Source of the DNA: Favolaschia claudopus
Lineage: Eukaryota; Basidiomycota; Agaricomycetes; Agaricales; Mycenaceae
Direction: 5' to 3'
Assembly: GCA_037176885.1 (NCBI GenBank)
Contig: JAWWNJ010000022.1
Span: 496,001-560,000, forward strand
Length of the DNA stretch: 64,000 bases
The position numbers and the translations under genes are program-made. Positions 1-10,510 of the stretch are shown one piece after another. Position 1 is the first letter of the stretch, and each line of letters starts with the position of its first letter. The notes under the pieces are model-generated. The model had not been told where the DNA came from. It ran no database searches and saw only the letters and a program-made list of their open reading frames with translations.

Positions 1-952
1 ACGATCATGGTAGACTTCGTGAGAATACTTGTGTTCAACACCGTGAGATATGATGCACGAGGATGCCGCAGGCAACTCACTTGAGGCAGACTGTCAACAT
101 CGATAAATGCTCAAACCACTGGAAGCTGCAGGTTGCATTTAAGTCGTCCTCAGTATCGAAGCTATCGAAGACCCCAAATATGTTTTCGAACAGCAAGTAG
201 GCATTTCAACCCTTTAGAATTGCTACGTGACTCGAGCGGATCACTCGGTAACGGCTGCGTGAGAAACACAAACTCAGCCAAGCCAAACCTGTCTAAAATT
301 GAATTCATTCGGCCAACAACGCCGCTACGCGCGATGACTACGGAGATGAATTTTTTTAACACCTTTCCTCGCTCAATCTCCCCATGGCCCTCAGTCTGCG
401 ATGGCGTCCTCGAGGGATATTCGTAGCAGCATGTCTGCTCTTCTTCCTCCTCCTCCTTGTCGCGCATCCCAGAATCCGGCGGAATATGTGGATAAACGGC
501 AGCGACGTCGATCCTGGAACATTAGCGCCCATCGACAAGGACAGCAAAAAAGAGGAACCACAGGGGATCGACGCCCTCCCTCCAGACTATACGGTTCTCA
601 AAAAATGGGAGGCGGCGTTGCCGCAGCACAACCTCACTCTGCCCTTCCCTGAAGGCAAGAAGGGACGCTACGTGAAATTTTCCAACCAGTCAGGAGGAAT
701 TGGATGGAATAACTGCTTCAATGAGGTGTACGTCCCCAAATCCAATTGACTGCCCAACAACAGAGAATTAATCCGACACAGGCTGATGAACGCCCACCTG
801 GCGTACGTCTCGGGGCGGGGGTACGTGTTCCGCGACTACTACTGGTCCGCCGAGCACTACCGCTGGCCACGAGAAAAATGGACCACCGACCAGCCCCACA
901 CCCCGCTCAACGCCATCGTCTCCGGCCCCGTCTCAGGCGGGCCCTTCGACGC
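1..952 (+). pseudogene. Truncated 5' copy of the O-fucosyltransferase-like gene (leftmost unit)
   Basis: This is the promoter and 5' third of the gene found complete at 19511-21071. The start codon is at 384 and the reading frame matches the full gene through the membrane anchor and first intron (728-784 region). Identity stops at 952, inside codons for a Gly-Pro-Phe-Asp stretch at about residue 170. From base 953 the sequence is unrelated to the gene. The HLRRGD motif and the C-terminal SSF motif are therefore missing, and no enzyme can be made. It can still be transcribed, because the promoter region is almost identical to that of the intact gene. The break is at the same base as in the copy at 9943, so it arose by duplication rather than by independent decay. 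The window begins inside this unit, so more units may lie to the left. Confidence 0.85.
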
Positions 953-1307
953 TTTGACTTCCCAAAAAGGAAATTTCCAGCCGCTGACACGCTCACCTCA
1001 CGACTAAGCTCGCCGCGCGACCAAGGTCGCAAGCGACTCGCTAGCTTTGAACTTATAGGTTTCTGCTCGTGCACGGACCTCTCTTAGGTATGGACCTGTT
1101 TGCTCTTTGATAGTCCCGGGGAGAAAAATCTGATTTTTGGACCTTCAGGATGCCGGTTTCCCGCTCCCTTTGGCTGGGTGTTGGGAATGTACTGTACAGT
1201 TGTGTTTTAGACAGGTTGAAGTGAATATATCCATTTTTTCGAACAAATACAAGACAAAGTAAGGGCATAAGTTACTGGAGTGCTAAGAATTCAACTTGAA
1301 GTGAAAA

Positions 1308-1347
1308 GACGCGTTTCGACGCGTTAATTAACGCGTTTCGACGCGTC
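1308..1347. repeat. MluI-type direct/inverted repeat around a perfect 18-bp palindrome
   Basis: Two direct copies of ACGCGTTTCGACGCGT flank TTAATTAA, and the core ACGCGTTAATTAACGCGT (1319-1336) is a perfect palindrome. ACGCGT is the MCB-type site bound by MBF/Swi6-like cell-cycle factors in fungi, so a regulatory role is possible, but that is inference. The second unit carries the same element at 10866-10905. It lies just outside the last recognisable module of the minus-strand array. Confidence 0.6.
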
Positions 1348-1659
1348 AAAGTCAATATGTACGGTCTTCAATAGTATAGAAGTCTTATTTGAAGTCAATT
1401 GAACGCGTTTTACCTGCTTGTAACGCGAAATTCTGCCAACTCGGCTGTTTTGAGTGAAAGTTGGGATTTTGAAGTTGGATTCGGCTGCCTATAATTTCAA
1501 CAAGTCAGCTCATAGTGAATTCACTGACTTGAACGAAATTTGAAACTCACATTAACCGGTTGAGTTGAATTTCGACGGCTTTACCAAAGGAAACAAGTCA
1601 GTAAAGTTCAAACTTACCAAAATGACCCGTTTGAACATGAAATTGAGGCAAACTCGAAA

Positions 1660-2200
1660 GCTTGAACCTGAGAACTGACCCGTAAGAGATACATATTGAT
1701 GAGTTTGAAGTAGATGAGAAATTTCACTCACCTGAACGTGGCTCTGTGAAATCAGCGCTCGGCGGATGCCGAAAAATCGAATGTTGAGTTTTGAGTTCGA
1801 CGTTGATGTTGACAACTCTGCGCGGGGAGATACGCAACTAGTATAGAGGGATGGGAGCTTGTGGAAACATTTGAAACTTACCTGGGGTGACCCGACTTTG
1901 CGAACGTCGCTCGGCGGACGCCGAGAAATGGAAATTTTGATGTTGATCTTGAGCTTTGAGGAACGGTACAACGCCGCTCGCGGGGAGCTAGGAGATCGAG
2001 TTTCAGAAATCAACGGTAATTGAACGTGAAATGAGAGTCACCTTAAGCTCACCCCATCGCGAAGTTCGCTCGCCGGACGGCGAAAAATCGAATTCCCGAA
2101 GCGATCGGGAATTCGACTTGGGTGAGATTACAAGTCCGAAATCTGTAAAATAGAGAACGGTAGGGACGTAGATATAGCAGAAGACTCACTTGTAATGTTG
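1660..2200 (-). ncRNA. Minus-strand array of exon/intron-like modules, no ORF
   Basis: Read on the minus strand this stretch has at least three well-formed short introns: 2189-2143 (donor AAGTGAGT, acceptor TTTTACAG), 1881-1818 (donor CAGGTAAGT, acceptor CGCGCAG) and 1731-1678 (donor CAGGTGAGT, acceptor TTCTCAG). A fourth, near 2055-1991, starts GGTGAGC and ends CCTAG. The exon-like pieces between them repeat a GCTCGGCGGA(C/T)GCCGA motif near 1763, 1906, 2068 and 2200, and no long reading frame runs through them. It is duplicated at about 11218-11758. The likeliest reading is a spliced non-coding RNA or a decayed repeat gene; the call rests only on splice-site regularity. Confidence 0.4.
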
Positions 2201-2990
2201 CTCGGCGGACGAAAATCTATATACTCGAACATTAGCGCCGCTTCGCGGCGCGTCAACGAGCAACGTCGCTCGTGATGACGTCGCTTTGAGTTTGGAGGAG
2301 CGGCTTTTGCCTGCCGGCGGCAAAATCTCTGGTGCAAAAGTGGTGAAAAAGCGTCAGAATGAGCGTAAAAAGCAGCAAGGAATACTCATCATCTGGGGGT
2401 GTCGCTCGCGGGAATCATTTCTATATAGGCTAAGATCCGCGCCGCGCAGCGGCGCGGTGCCAACGAGCCAAAGTGCTCGTGAGGCTTGGGGAAAGCCGCT
2501 GGTTTGAGTCTGGAGGGCGGTTTTTGCCTGCCGGCCGCAAAATCCCCAGCGCAAAGGTACCAAAAATGACATCAGAATTAGCATATAAAGATGAAAAGGA
2601 TACGCACCTCGAGATGTCGCTCGCGGGAAGAAGTTCTATATACTCACCGCGATACAGCGCCGCTGCGCGGCGCTTCCTCGACGAGCTAAAGAGCTGATGA
2701 AGCTCGGGGGGAACCGCTGGTTTAAGCATGGAGGGCAGCTTTTGCCTGCCGGCGGCAAAATCCCCGGTGAAAAGGCACTGAAAATATTGTCGTAATGAGC
2801 ATAATAAGACGAAAAAGTACACACCTCGAAGCGCCGCTCGACGGACGCAATTCTGTGTAGTCAAAGTGACGCGCCGCTTCGCGGCGCCCGTGTAGTGACA
2901 AGCCTTGCATGGGATTGTGATGCTGACGTTGCGATGTGAGTTGGAGGGCGGGGTTAGCCTGCCGGCGGCCATATCCTCGTTACAAAAGGC
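2195..2990 (-). repeat. Minisatellite of about 215 bp with GC hairpins
   Basis: Four diverged tandem modules have a TTTGCCTGCCGGCGGCAAAA-like core at about 2307, 2525, 2743 and 2955, so the period is 212-218 bp. Each module has a palindromic GC block such as GCGCCGCTTCGCGGCGC (about 2234, 2438, 2657 and 2871) and, on the minus strand, a donor-like GAGGTGYGTA sequence followed by an acceptor-like CCGGCAG. Each module thus looks like one exon-intron pair of the minus-strand array that has been multiplied. The second unit repeats it at about 11753-12550. No protein frame is conserved between modules. Confidence 0.65.
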
Positions 2991-2999
2991 TGAAAAACT

Positions 3000-4600
3000 C
3001 GTCAGATTTTCCAATCCTGAGACACCAAAGGAATGCCTTAAGTACTGGGCATGAGGTCTGGACTTGAAATGGCTGGTGGTGGGGCGAAGAGGGAGAAGGC
3101 AGAGCAGGGGAAGGGAGAGAGGGGAAGGAGAATGAGGTGGGGGAAGGAGAGAGAGATGGTCGTAACGAATCAAAACTACGTACACCTCAAATCTCGGAGA
3201 TTCGGTTCTGTAAAATCAAAACCTCAACAACGCGGTCAGGTGCCCGCGTGTCGCGTTGCCCAGCACGAATCCACCCAGACCTTGGGTTCCCATGCCGTGC
3301 AACAGTCAGCGGCTTCTTGAAGTTGACGCGTCAATCCACCGGGTCAAGTTTTCAAGAGAACTTTGAGCCGTTGAGAGAAATTTAGAAAGCTTGAATGGAG
3401 GGTGCATTTCTCGAGAGCTCAGTGCACAGAATTCATTGCTCAGCACACGCTCAAGCCAACCAGAATACCACGACGAACTCAAAACCATGAAAAATTGAGT
3501 GCTGCCAAGTCAACGTCGGCTAGAGTTTCGCTGAGAAGCCTAGAGAAGCCCGCACTGCCTTGAAGGCAATCAATAGAATTCCACAAGACACCGGGCTTTG
3601 GTCGTATGGGCGCTGGAGTGAAAGTGAGATCCGCACATGCGAGCGCGCTGGTTTGTTTCGCTAGCCGACGTCAACCGAGGGAAACAGTTCGCGGCGAGTT
3701 TGGTCCAGGCTGGTCGAAAACGCGTGCAGCGCGCCATGCCGGTATGTTGACGCTCGGCGCTGGCACGTAGATCGTGGGCAAAGAGAGATAAGAGAGGGAA
3801 GAGGCAGACGTGGCGGTGGGAATCCATCGGTGATGACATCAATCGCAAGCCCGAAATGGAAGATTCCAACATTGCCTTTTGACCACCACCATCGACGAGC
3901 AAGGCGGCTGCACCGAGCAGTTTGCGGAAGGCAGGTAAGTGATATGTCATGTAAAACTTTTAGCTATGTGCGTCTCTGACTTTACTTCGGCTCAGCAAGG
4001 CCCTCAAAACGTCCAGGAAACACCGCACACATTTCCTATGATTTGCTTCTGGGGGCCCTGAACTCGGCCCATATGACTCAGAAAATTGAATGCACGTTGC
4101 GCATGGAGATCCGCGACGTCGGAGACCGTTCTGGAGTGATTGGAGTCGCGTTGCGACCGGAGGAATTCAGGTGTGTTTTACTATGCCTCGCTTCCACAGC
4201 CGCATCAAGCTGACATATCCGACTCTTGGCACTCAAAGCCTTGTTCAGACTACCCAAAGCTGCTGCTCCTCCAGTCTTGTCGCTCTTCGACTCGTCTTCG
4301 CGCCCCAATCGCAACTCACCCCTATCTCAGCCCTCCGCTCTCTCGAGCTCATTTCCCCGTCCACCACCGGCGTTACGGCCCTGAATTGATGCGATCAATT
4401 AACCGGAATGGTACTGACGTTCGTGTACTTTCGCGCGGCGGTTTTCGCTGACTTGTGAATTTTTTTAGTTCCCTGCCGACTTCTCCAATTTCTGCTGGTT
4501 CCGACTGAATGGCTCGGTGCTCCGCAATTCCCAAGACGCTCTGTCGATCCCGACGGATGTTCGGGTGATTTGGTGAGCAGGATAGCGTAGGAGGGCCGGG
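3000..4600. other. Central part of the duplicated unit, no gene recognised
   Basis: Reading frames here are short and overlap on both strands with no recognisable motif. A purine-rich tract (about 3060-3160) is followed by unique-looking sequence. One donor-like GTAAGT occurs at 3936. Copied at about 12560-14160. It separates the two divergent exon/intron-like arrays and could hold a bidirectional control region. Confidence 0.5.
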
Positions 4601-4607
4601 GGAAGGG

Positions 4608-4613
4608 TATATA
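4608..4613 (+). promoter_or_regulatory. TATA box upstream of the plus-strand array
   Basis: TATATA in the context GGGTATATAGG, followed about 50 bp later by a pyrimidine-rich leader (4650-4730, CCTCCCTCCC then many CTT/CAA runs), the usual look of a fungal transcription start. No coding gene follows; the first well-formed donor is at 5042. The second unit has the same box at 14167-14172. Confidence 0.45.
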
Positions 4614-4639
4614 GGTGAGCTTGCACCATTGATTTTGAC

Positions 4640-6660
4640 TATGGGTTGACCGCCCACTTTCAACCTCCCTCCCTTCTACCCTTCCTTATCCTCCACAACC
4701 CATCCTTATTCAAATCTCTATTCAACCTTCCTTCGAAGCCCTTCTTCAATTTCTTCAATTCGACGTGTTCGCACTTCAAGACGGCTTTCGGGTTTATTCG
4801 GCCTTCGCCCTTCTTTGACTCTTCGTTGACAATGTCGTTTGTGACTTCAAACTCCCTTTTCATTCCTTTGATACACTTACTAACATTCTGCTTCAATTCT
4901 AGATTCAATATTTCGCTCTACAACGCCGCTACTGACCTTCTGATTAGAGTCTCTTCTCTCTGTTCTGTGCTATATGTGACCCAAAATGCGGCTGCTTCAA
5001 CGCCGAACTGATCTTCAAGTCATTTCGACGCCTCTGTACAGGTGAGTGATTTATTTTCCTTGTATACCTTGAGCCCTTATTGACCTTTCATCCAGTTTCT
5101 ATTCATCTTTGAACTGAATGATATGCACATCTCGATCCCTTCAACACCGAACTTCCCTTCAAGTCTATTCCGACGACTTCGTATCACAGGTGAGTGATAT
5201 AACCTCTTTATTTACTTCGAACTCTTACTCACTGATCCTTCATTTAGTTTGTACTCGTTCTATATGTGCATGAGATGCACATTTTGACTGTGTGCGCAAG
5301 GTAAGTGGTTCCTTATCGACTACTTCAACTTTGAATTACTGACCTTTTGATAGCTTTATTCGTGAGATGCACATTTCGGCTCTCTAGGGTAAGCTTTGGT
5401 ACCGCTATTATGAACGAATACTGACCGTTATAATAGTCCCGCTTTCAATCGGACTCATTCAATACAACAAACACTTCAAACCTTTGACTTGGATTGACTT
5501 CGGCCCCGTCTCGGGGATCCCCGGTGAGCAGATTCTTTGTTTCTTTCGCTTCCTTCTCTTCGTTCGTTGACAACGTTGTCCAGGATTGACTTGTATAACG
5601 AATGTCGGATCGAATTCGTTCACTTTGGGTTGATCTTGCTCCGGTGAGTACGATATCTTGCTTTGTGACTCTAATCTGACTGAACTTGAAGAGGTTTGAA
5701 GGCCGCCCTTGTTGATATGACACGGAGTTGTGGTGTTGGATTTGAAGTTGAGGTTGGATTAGACTCGGTACAAGGTGCGTATCACTAACCCGTTCACTAT
5801 TGAACTCAATCTGACCTTAACTTTGAAGGTCTTCATCGCAAGCCTTCGTTTGACCGATACCGAAATTATGCCGGTATAAGTTAAGGTATGTCTTACTCTT
5901 TGTATTTCTCTATACAAACCAATACTGACTTGACTCTTCTCATCTCACAAGGCCGAAATTATGCCTCCCCGACTCAGGCCTGCTCTGTATCTCAACTTCA
6001 ACGCCGAAATTATGCTATTTTTGCCTCAGGTACGTCTAATTTCGCTTTGTTACTCTGATTATTGACCGTCTGACTTGAATTACGAAGGGTAGACGCCGAA
6101 ACCTTGCCTCTCTGAGTCAAGGTCTCTATGTATTTCAACTTCAACACCGAAATTATGCCGATTTTGGCTCAGGTACCTTTGATTTAAAAGCCTCAATCTA
6201 ATCATTGACTTCAACTTTGAAGGCGCAACCTACGCCGGTTTGAATCGCGCGCCAGCGCGCCTATTCAATTGAAGGTATACCGAAACCATGCCGGTAAGCA
6301 TTCTTATCTTACTTCAAACACACGACTGAAAGCTCAATACTAACTTGATTTTTGTATGCTCAGACGCCGAAACCTTGACCTCCCGCATCCAGCCTCCCGT
6401 GTACTTCAACATCAACGCCGAAACTATGCAATTTTGCTCTCAGGTGAGTTTGATTCAACTCCTTACTCTAACTATTGACTTCAATTTCGAAGGCCGAACC
6501 TATGTCGGTTTGAATCGCGCGCGCGCGCGCCTCTACAATTGAAGGTATACAAGTACATGTCTTTAGTAAGTGAAGTTCAACCCAATCTTAACTCGAAGTG
6601 ACCTTAACCTTTCTTTTCTTCTGCAGCTCGGTTCAAATTCACCAATTCTCGGGAGTCGAC
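4640..6660 (+). ncRNA. Intron-dense, apparently non-coding transcript (plus-strand array)
   Basis: Successive introns of 48-66 nt can be read on the plus strand: 5042-5095, 5190-5247, 5301-5353, 5389-5436, 5524-5583, 5644-5691, 5775-5828, 5886-5951, 6030-6087 and 6173-6222, with more after 6273. Nearly all have GTGAGT, GTAAGT or GTRYGT donors, a TGAC branch-like motif and an AG acceptor. The exon-like pieces are 35-94 nt and hold repeats of CCGAAATTATGCC and of GGTTTGAATCGCGCGC, so exon-intron pairs were themselves duplicated. Stops occur in all frames, and no protein could be assembled. Copied at about 14200-16220. Splicing is inferred, not shown. Confidence 0.45.
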
Positions 6661-7760
6661 GAATTTCTTTCAAGTTGATGTGCGATTACAAGTATTGTTC
6701 AAGGTGAGCTTCAGTTTTGTTTAGTATGTTCCCTTCTTCCCTTTTGTTTCGTACCTTCGTTGGTTGCGAATCACAGGTAAGTTGAAGTCAAGGTCAAGTT
6801 GAACTCACCTTCATCTTGGTCTTGATTCTCGATCGACGAGTACGCCGTCTCTTTCATTGCGTTCGTTCGTTTCATCTAGTTTGATTTCAATATTCCGTTC
6901 ATTCCTCGTCCCTCTGTTGATACTCCAACTCACCTTCACTTCACTTTCCAGATCTTCAACTCAATTCTCAAACTGAGGGTTTGTTCAACCCGAGCGAGTC
7001 GATTCGTTTCGACTCGCGTTGGTTTGAATTGACTTGAAGGTCGAAGTGTTCTAATGGTAAGCTCTTCATTCCCTTCGTTTCCCTCGTGCGCTGACAACTC
7101 AACTCAGCGCACGGTTCATAACTCATCTTCTTCAACTCTTCGAGTTGACTCGCGCCCTCGGGATTGGCAGCTTCGGTTTAATACAGGCGAGTTTTCTTGT
7201 TCTTTCATTTTCATTTCACCTCAATCCGAGTCGTACGCGGTTTATTACTTACTAACAATTCACTCGCAGGTATCATTTGATTTAAAAACAAGAGTTATTT
7301 CATTCAAATTGCCTATTTACTCACATTGTAAGTAGATTACGGTACGGTACCGCGTTCGCTTTGTCTCGTTTCGACTTCTCGATCTCCCACCCACCCCCCG
7401 CCATTTCCACGTCTCCCCGCTGCAAACGCGCAATCGTGCGCATCAACTCGTGCCTCCCAACCCGCGCTTCCCCCTTCTTTCGTTCGCAACCTGCGAGGTT
7501 CTTCCGGAGCCCGAGTCGCGCGAACTTGATCTGTGCACGCAGGTAAGTGATTCCGATCCGTTCGTCATCAAAATCGAAAGAACTCACCTTAGTTTTGGAT
7601 TTCAGCGCATTTCCGAGCGAGTCGGCGCGCGTAGTGGCGATGACGACGTCGACAGCGACAAGGAGGGCGGCGGCGGTGGCGATCTGTCAAGATAGGTGAG
7701 TAATGTGGTTTGTTTCGTCGTCAAAAACGAAGAAACTCACTTTGATCTGATTTCTAGCGG
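6660..7760 (+). other. Continuation of the exon/intron-like array, sparser
   Basis: Splice-like signals continue (donors near 6709, 6777, 7539 and 7693; acceptors near 7269 and 7605) but are more widely spaced, and the exon-like parts are longer. Between 7000 and 7320 there are CT-rich pieces without a conserved frame. No protein motif was recognised on either strand. Copied at about 16220-17320. Confidence 0.35.
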
Positions 7761-9560
7761 AATTTCGAGTCAGTCGGCGCGCGCAGCGCCAACGACTTCG
7801 TTGAGGGTGTCGAGGGAGACGGCAGTGGAGAATGGCGCGCGGGTCCGAGGTTGAGGGTGGAGTTGGGAGCGAAAACGAGGGGGTGAGAGGGCGGAATGGC
7901 GGGAACGAGTGCGGCGTCGGGTCGGCGTTGGCGGGTCGGCGGAGCGGCGGCGGCGGCGGGTGCGTGTGAAGGAGGGAGGCATCGCCCTAGAGACGGTGGG
8001 GATGGTGTTAGTGAGGTGCGGAAAGAGGAGGGAATAGCTGGACGGACCTTTATTTCAGTGTAAGAACTTTTTGTGTGTAGGTACGGGTTGGCGGCGGCTT
8101 CGCGAACGGCGGCGTCGGGGTGGTGGGGAGTCGAGGCTGTGGAAGGGTGGGGTGGTGGTGGTGGTGCAAGCGAAGGCGGGGCGCGGTGTCAACGAGGAGG
8201 AAGAGGTAAGAGTGGAGAAGAGGGCTGAAAAAGATGTCGCCAGCGCGGAGAATAAATAAAACAGCACGAACGCACGTTCGTCGGCTGCGAATCCGACGCC
8301 GAGGGCGTCGATGAATAGCGGTGAGGGGGGGGAGGCGCGTGGGGGGCGTAGGCGGCGTGTTTTGAAGCGAAACGGCGGGTTCCATGGCTGTTGAGGTGAG
8401 GTGAGTTGGCGGCATCCGCGAATCAGCTCGGGGAGCGGATTTCGGGTGGAGGGGACTGAGGTGGCGGGAAAGCGAGGGCGGCGGAACGGCGCTGGGGAGG
8501 TCGAGCTAAAGGGGAGAGGGATGAGATAAGCAAAAGAAAGCACTCAAAAGCACCAAGACGCACCCATACCCATGTCTACGTAGTACGCGGCGGTTCTGTC
8601 TCGCGGAGATCGTGTCGTCGTTTGCCGGGGAGGGCGAGAGTGCGGTTGGGGAGGGACTCAGGGTAAACGGCGTCGGTGCAAGGCCGAGTGTGAGTGTGGC
8701 GGTGTGTTGAGCGAGGGCCTTTCAGCCACACAAAGGCAACGTTTCCGTCGGGAACATCCGATAACGCTTACACGAGACGAACTTGTCGAGCACTCATCAT
8801 TCGAAACACGTTCTCGTACAGAGCCTGAAGGACACATTGCAAAGCAAAGCCAACGAGCCCTAAGGCTGGGATTGGATTTCTATGCGAGATGAAACCATCA
8901 AGTTGTAAAAGCACCAATGGCACTTTATCTCACCACAATAAATTGTCTCACGACGTCTACTTCACCCAAAACTTGAGACGATCTATTCGATATCTGAATT
9001 TCAGACCCAAGATAGCCCTCTGCGATAAAACCGACCGTGGGAATATGTACCGCCATCACGGTTGCAGTTTTGCTTCCAGTTGATCTGTGTTGATCCGTAC
9101 AGAAACAGCCAGACTTCGCGAAATTTAGAGGGAAAACCTATAGGGAACTTCAATTGAGGGGTTTGAGACTTGAGTTGAAATCCAAAGGGCTTACAAAGCG
9201 CTTAACATTTGTTAACCGTTCGATCAGCCTGAGTCGCACAGCCCGGATGTAGAATGGTTTCTCGGGCGTTCGCTGGTTTTTCTACAGCTCTATTTAAAAT
9301 TGAGCGTTTCCGCAGCAAACTGATCCGCTCTTTGCTCAGCCTACATCGTGTAGACGCGGTAGAGTATACTCATATTCCTAAGTTTACATTCAAAGAATGC
9401 ATTGTGCTGCGATAATATTTTCATGGTGAAGACAGTCTTGTTCGTAATTCAAGCCGCCGAGCACAATAATCACTGATGCGCCCGGATTGAAGTGATTGTC
9501 GACTGTGCACTGTAGAGTATCTTGACAGGCGGTGTTGCAAGCCCGTTTCACTGGTGGCGA
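7760..9560. other. G-rich tract and gene-free spacer of the duplicated unit
   Basis: From about 7780 to 8540 the plus strand is strongly G-rich (runs of GGCGG and GGTGG). Its reading frames are low-complexity Arg/Gly or, on the other strand, Pro/Thr/Ser tracts, which I treat as composition artefacts. From 8560 to 9560 the sequence is ordinary, without gene, RNA or repeat that I can name, and leads into the fucosyltransferase-like promoter. Copied at about 17320-19130. Confidence 0.5.
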
Positions 9561-9942
9561 CGATCAGCGACGATCATGGTAGACTTCGTGAGAATACTTC
9601 TGTTCAACACCGAGATATGATGCGCGATGTCGATGATGCCGCAGGCAACTCTCTTGAGGCAGACTGTCAACATCGATAAATGTTCAAACCACTGGAAGCT
9701 GCAGGATTGCATTCAAGTCGTCCTCAGTATCGAAGCTATCGAAGACACAAATATTTTTTCGAACTCAACCCTTTAGAATTGCTGCGTGACTTGAGCGGAT
9801 CACTCGGTAACGGCTGCGTGAGAAACCCAAACTCAGCCAAGCCAAACCTGTCTAAAATTGAATTCATTCGGCCAACAACGCCGCTACGCGCGATAACTAC
9901 GGAGATGAATTTTTTTAACACCTTTCCTCGCTCAATCTCCCC

Positions 9943-10510
9943 ATGGCCCTCAGTCTGCGATGGCGTCCTCGAGGGATATTCGTAGCAGCATGTCTGCTCT
10001 TCTTCCTCCTCCTCCTTGTCGCGCATCCCAGAATCCGGCGGAATATGTGGATAAACGGCAGCGACGTCGATCCTGGAACATTAGCGCCCATCGACAAGGA
10101 CAGCAAAAAAGAGGAACCACAGGGGATCGACGCCCTCCCTCCAGACTATACGGTTCTCAAAAAATGGGAGGCGGCGTTGCCGCAGCACAACCTCACTCTG
10201 CCCTTCCCTGAAGGCAAGAAGGGACGCTACGTGAAATTTTCCAACCAGTCAGGAGGAATTGGATGGAATAACTGCTTCAATGAGGTGTACGTCCCCAAAT
10301 CCAATTGACTGCCCAACAACAGAGAATTAATCCGACACAGGCTGATGAACGCCCACCTGGCGTACGTCTCGGGGCGGGGGTACGTGTTCCGCGACTACTA
10401 CTGGTCCGCCGAGCACTACCGCTGGCCACGAGAAAAATGGACCACGACCAGCCCCACACCCCGCTCAACGCCATCGTCTCCGGCCCCGTCTCAGGCGGGC
10501 CCTTCGACGC
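9943..10510 (+). pseudogene. Truncated 5' copy of the O-fucosyltransferase-like gene (middle unit)
   Basis: Same start codon context and same break as the fragment at 384-952. Exon 1 (to about 10286) is intact and encodes the type II membrane anchor. A 1-bp deletion near 10443 (GACCACGACC instead of GACCACCGACC) shifts the frame in exon 2, so this copy is more damaged than the leftmost one. Beyond 10510 the sequence is the start of the next repeat unit, not the gene. Confidence 0.85.

Larger units (their letters stand above)
953..10510 (+). repeat. Tandem segmental duplication, unit 1 (9558 bp)
   Basis: The unit starts right after the gene break at 952 and ends at the same break point in the next gene copy (10510). 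The following unit (10511-20082) repeats it almost base for base at an offset of 9558-9560. Differences are scattered single bases and 1-14 bp indels. This unit lacks about 13 bp in the gene promoter that units 0 and 2 keep (compare 190-203 with about 9756). It also has a 1-bp deletion near 10443 that frameshifts its gene fragment. The near identity points to a recent event, or to continuing gene conversion. Contents: minus-strand exon/intron-like array, hairpin minisatellite, plus-strand exon/intron-like array, G-rich stretch, then the promoter and 5' end of the fucosyltransferase-like gene. Confidence 0.93.

Noticed and set aside
133..467. Frames upstream of the truncated fucosyltransferase start on both strands
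   Set aside because: They overlap the promoter and the real exon in other frames, and differ between the three units by frameshifting indels.
7770..8543. Long Pro/Thr/Arg-rich minus-strand frames in the duplicated unit
   Set aside because: They arise from the strongly G-rich plus strand, have no motif, and change frame between the two units through a single-base difference near 17885.
953..10510. Helitron or LTR element as the cause of the 9.56-kb units
   Set aside because: No CTRR end with hairpin at the unit end, no terminal repeats at the unit borders, and no Rep/helicase or reverse transcriptase frames. Border position inside a gene exon fits plain tandem duplication.
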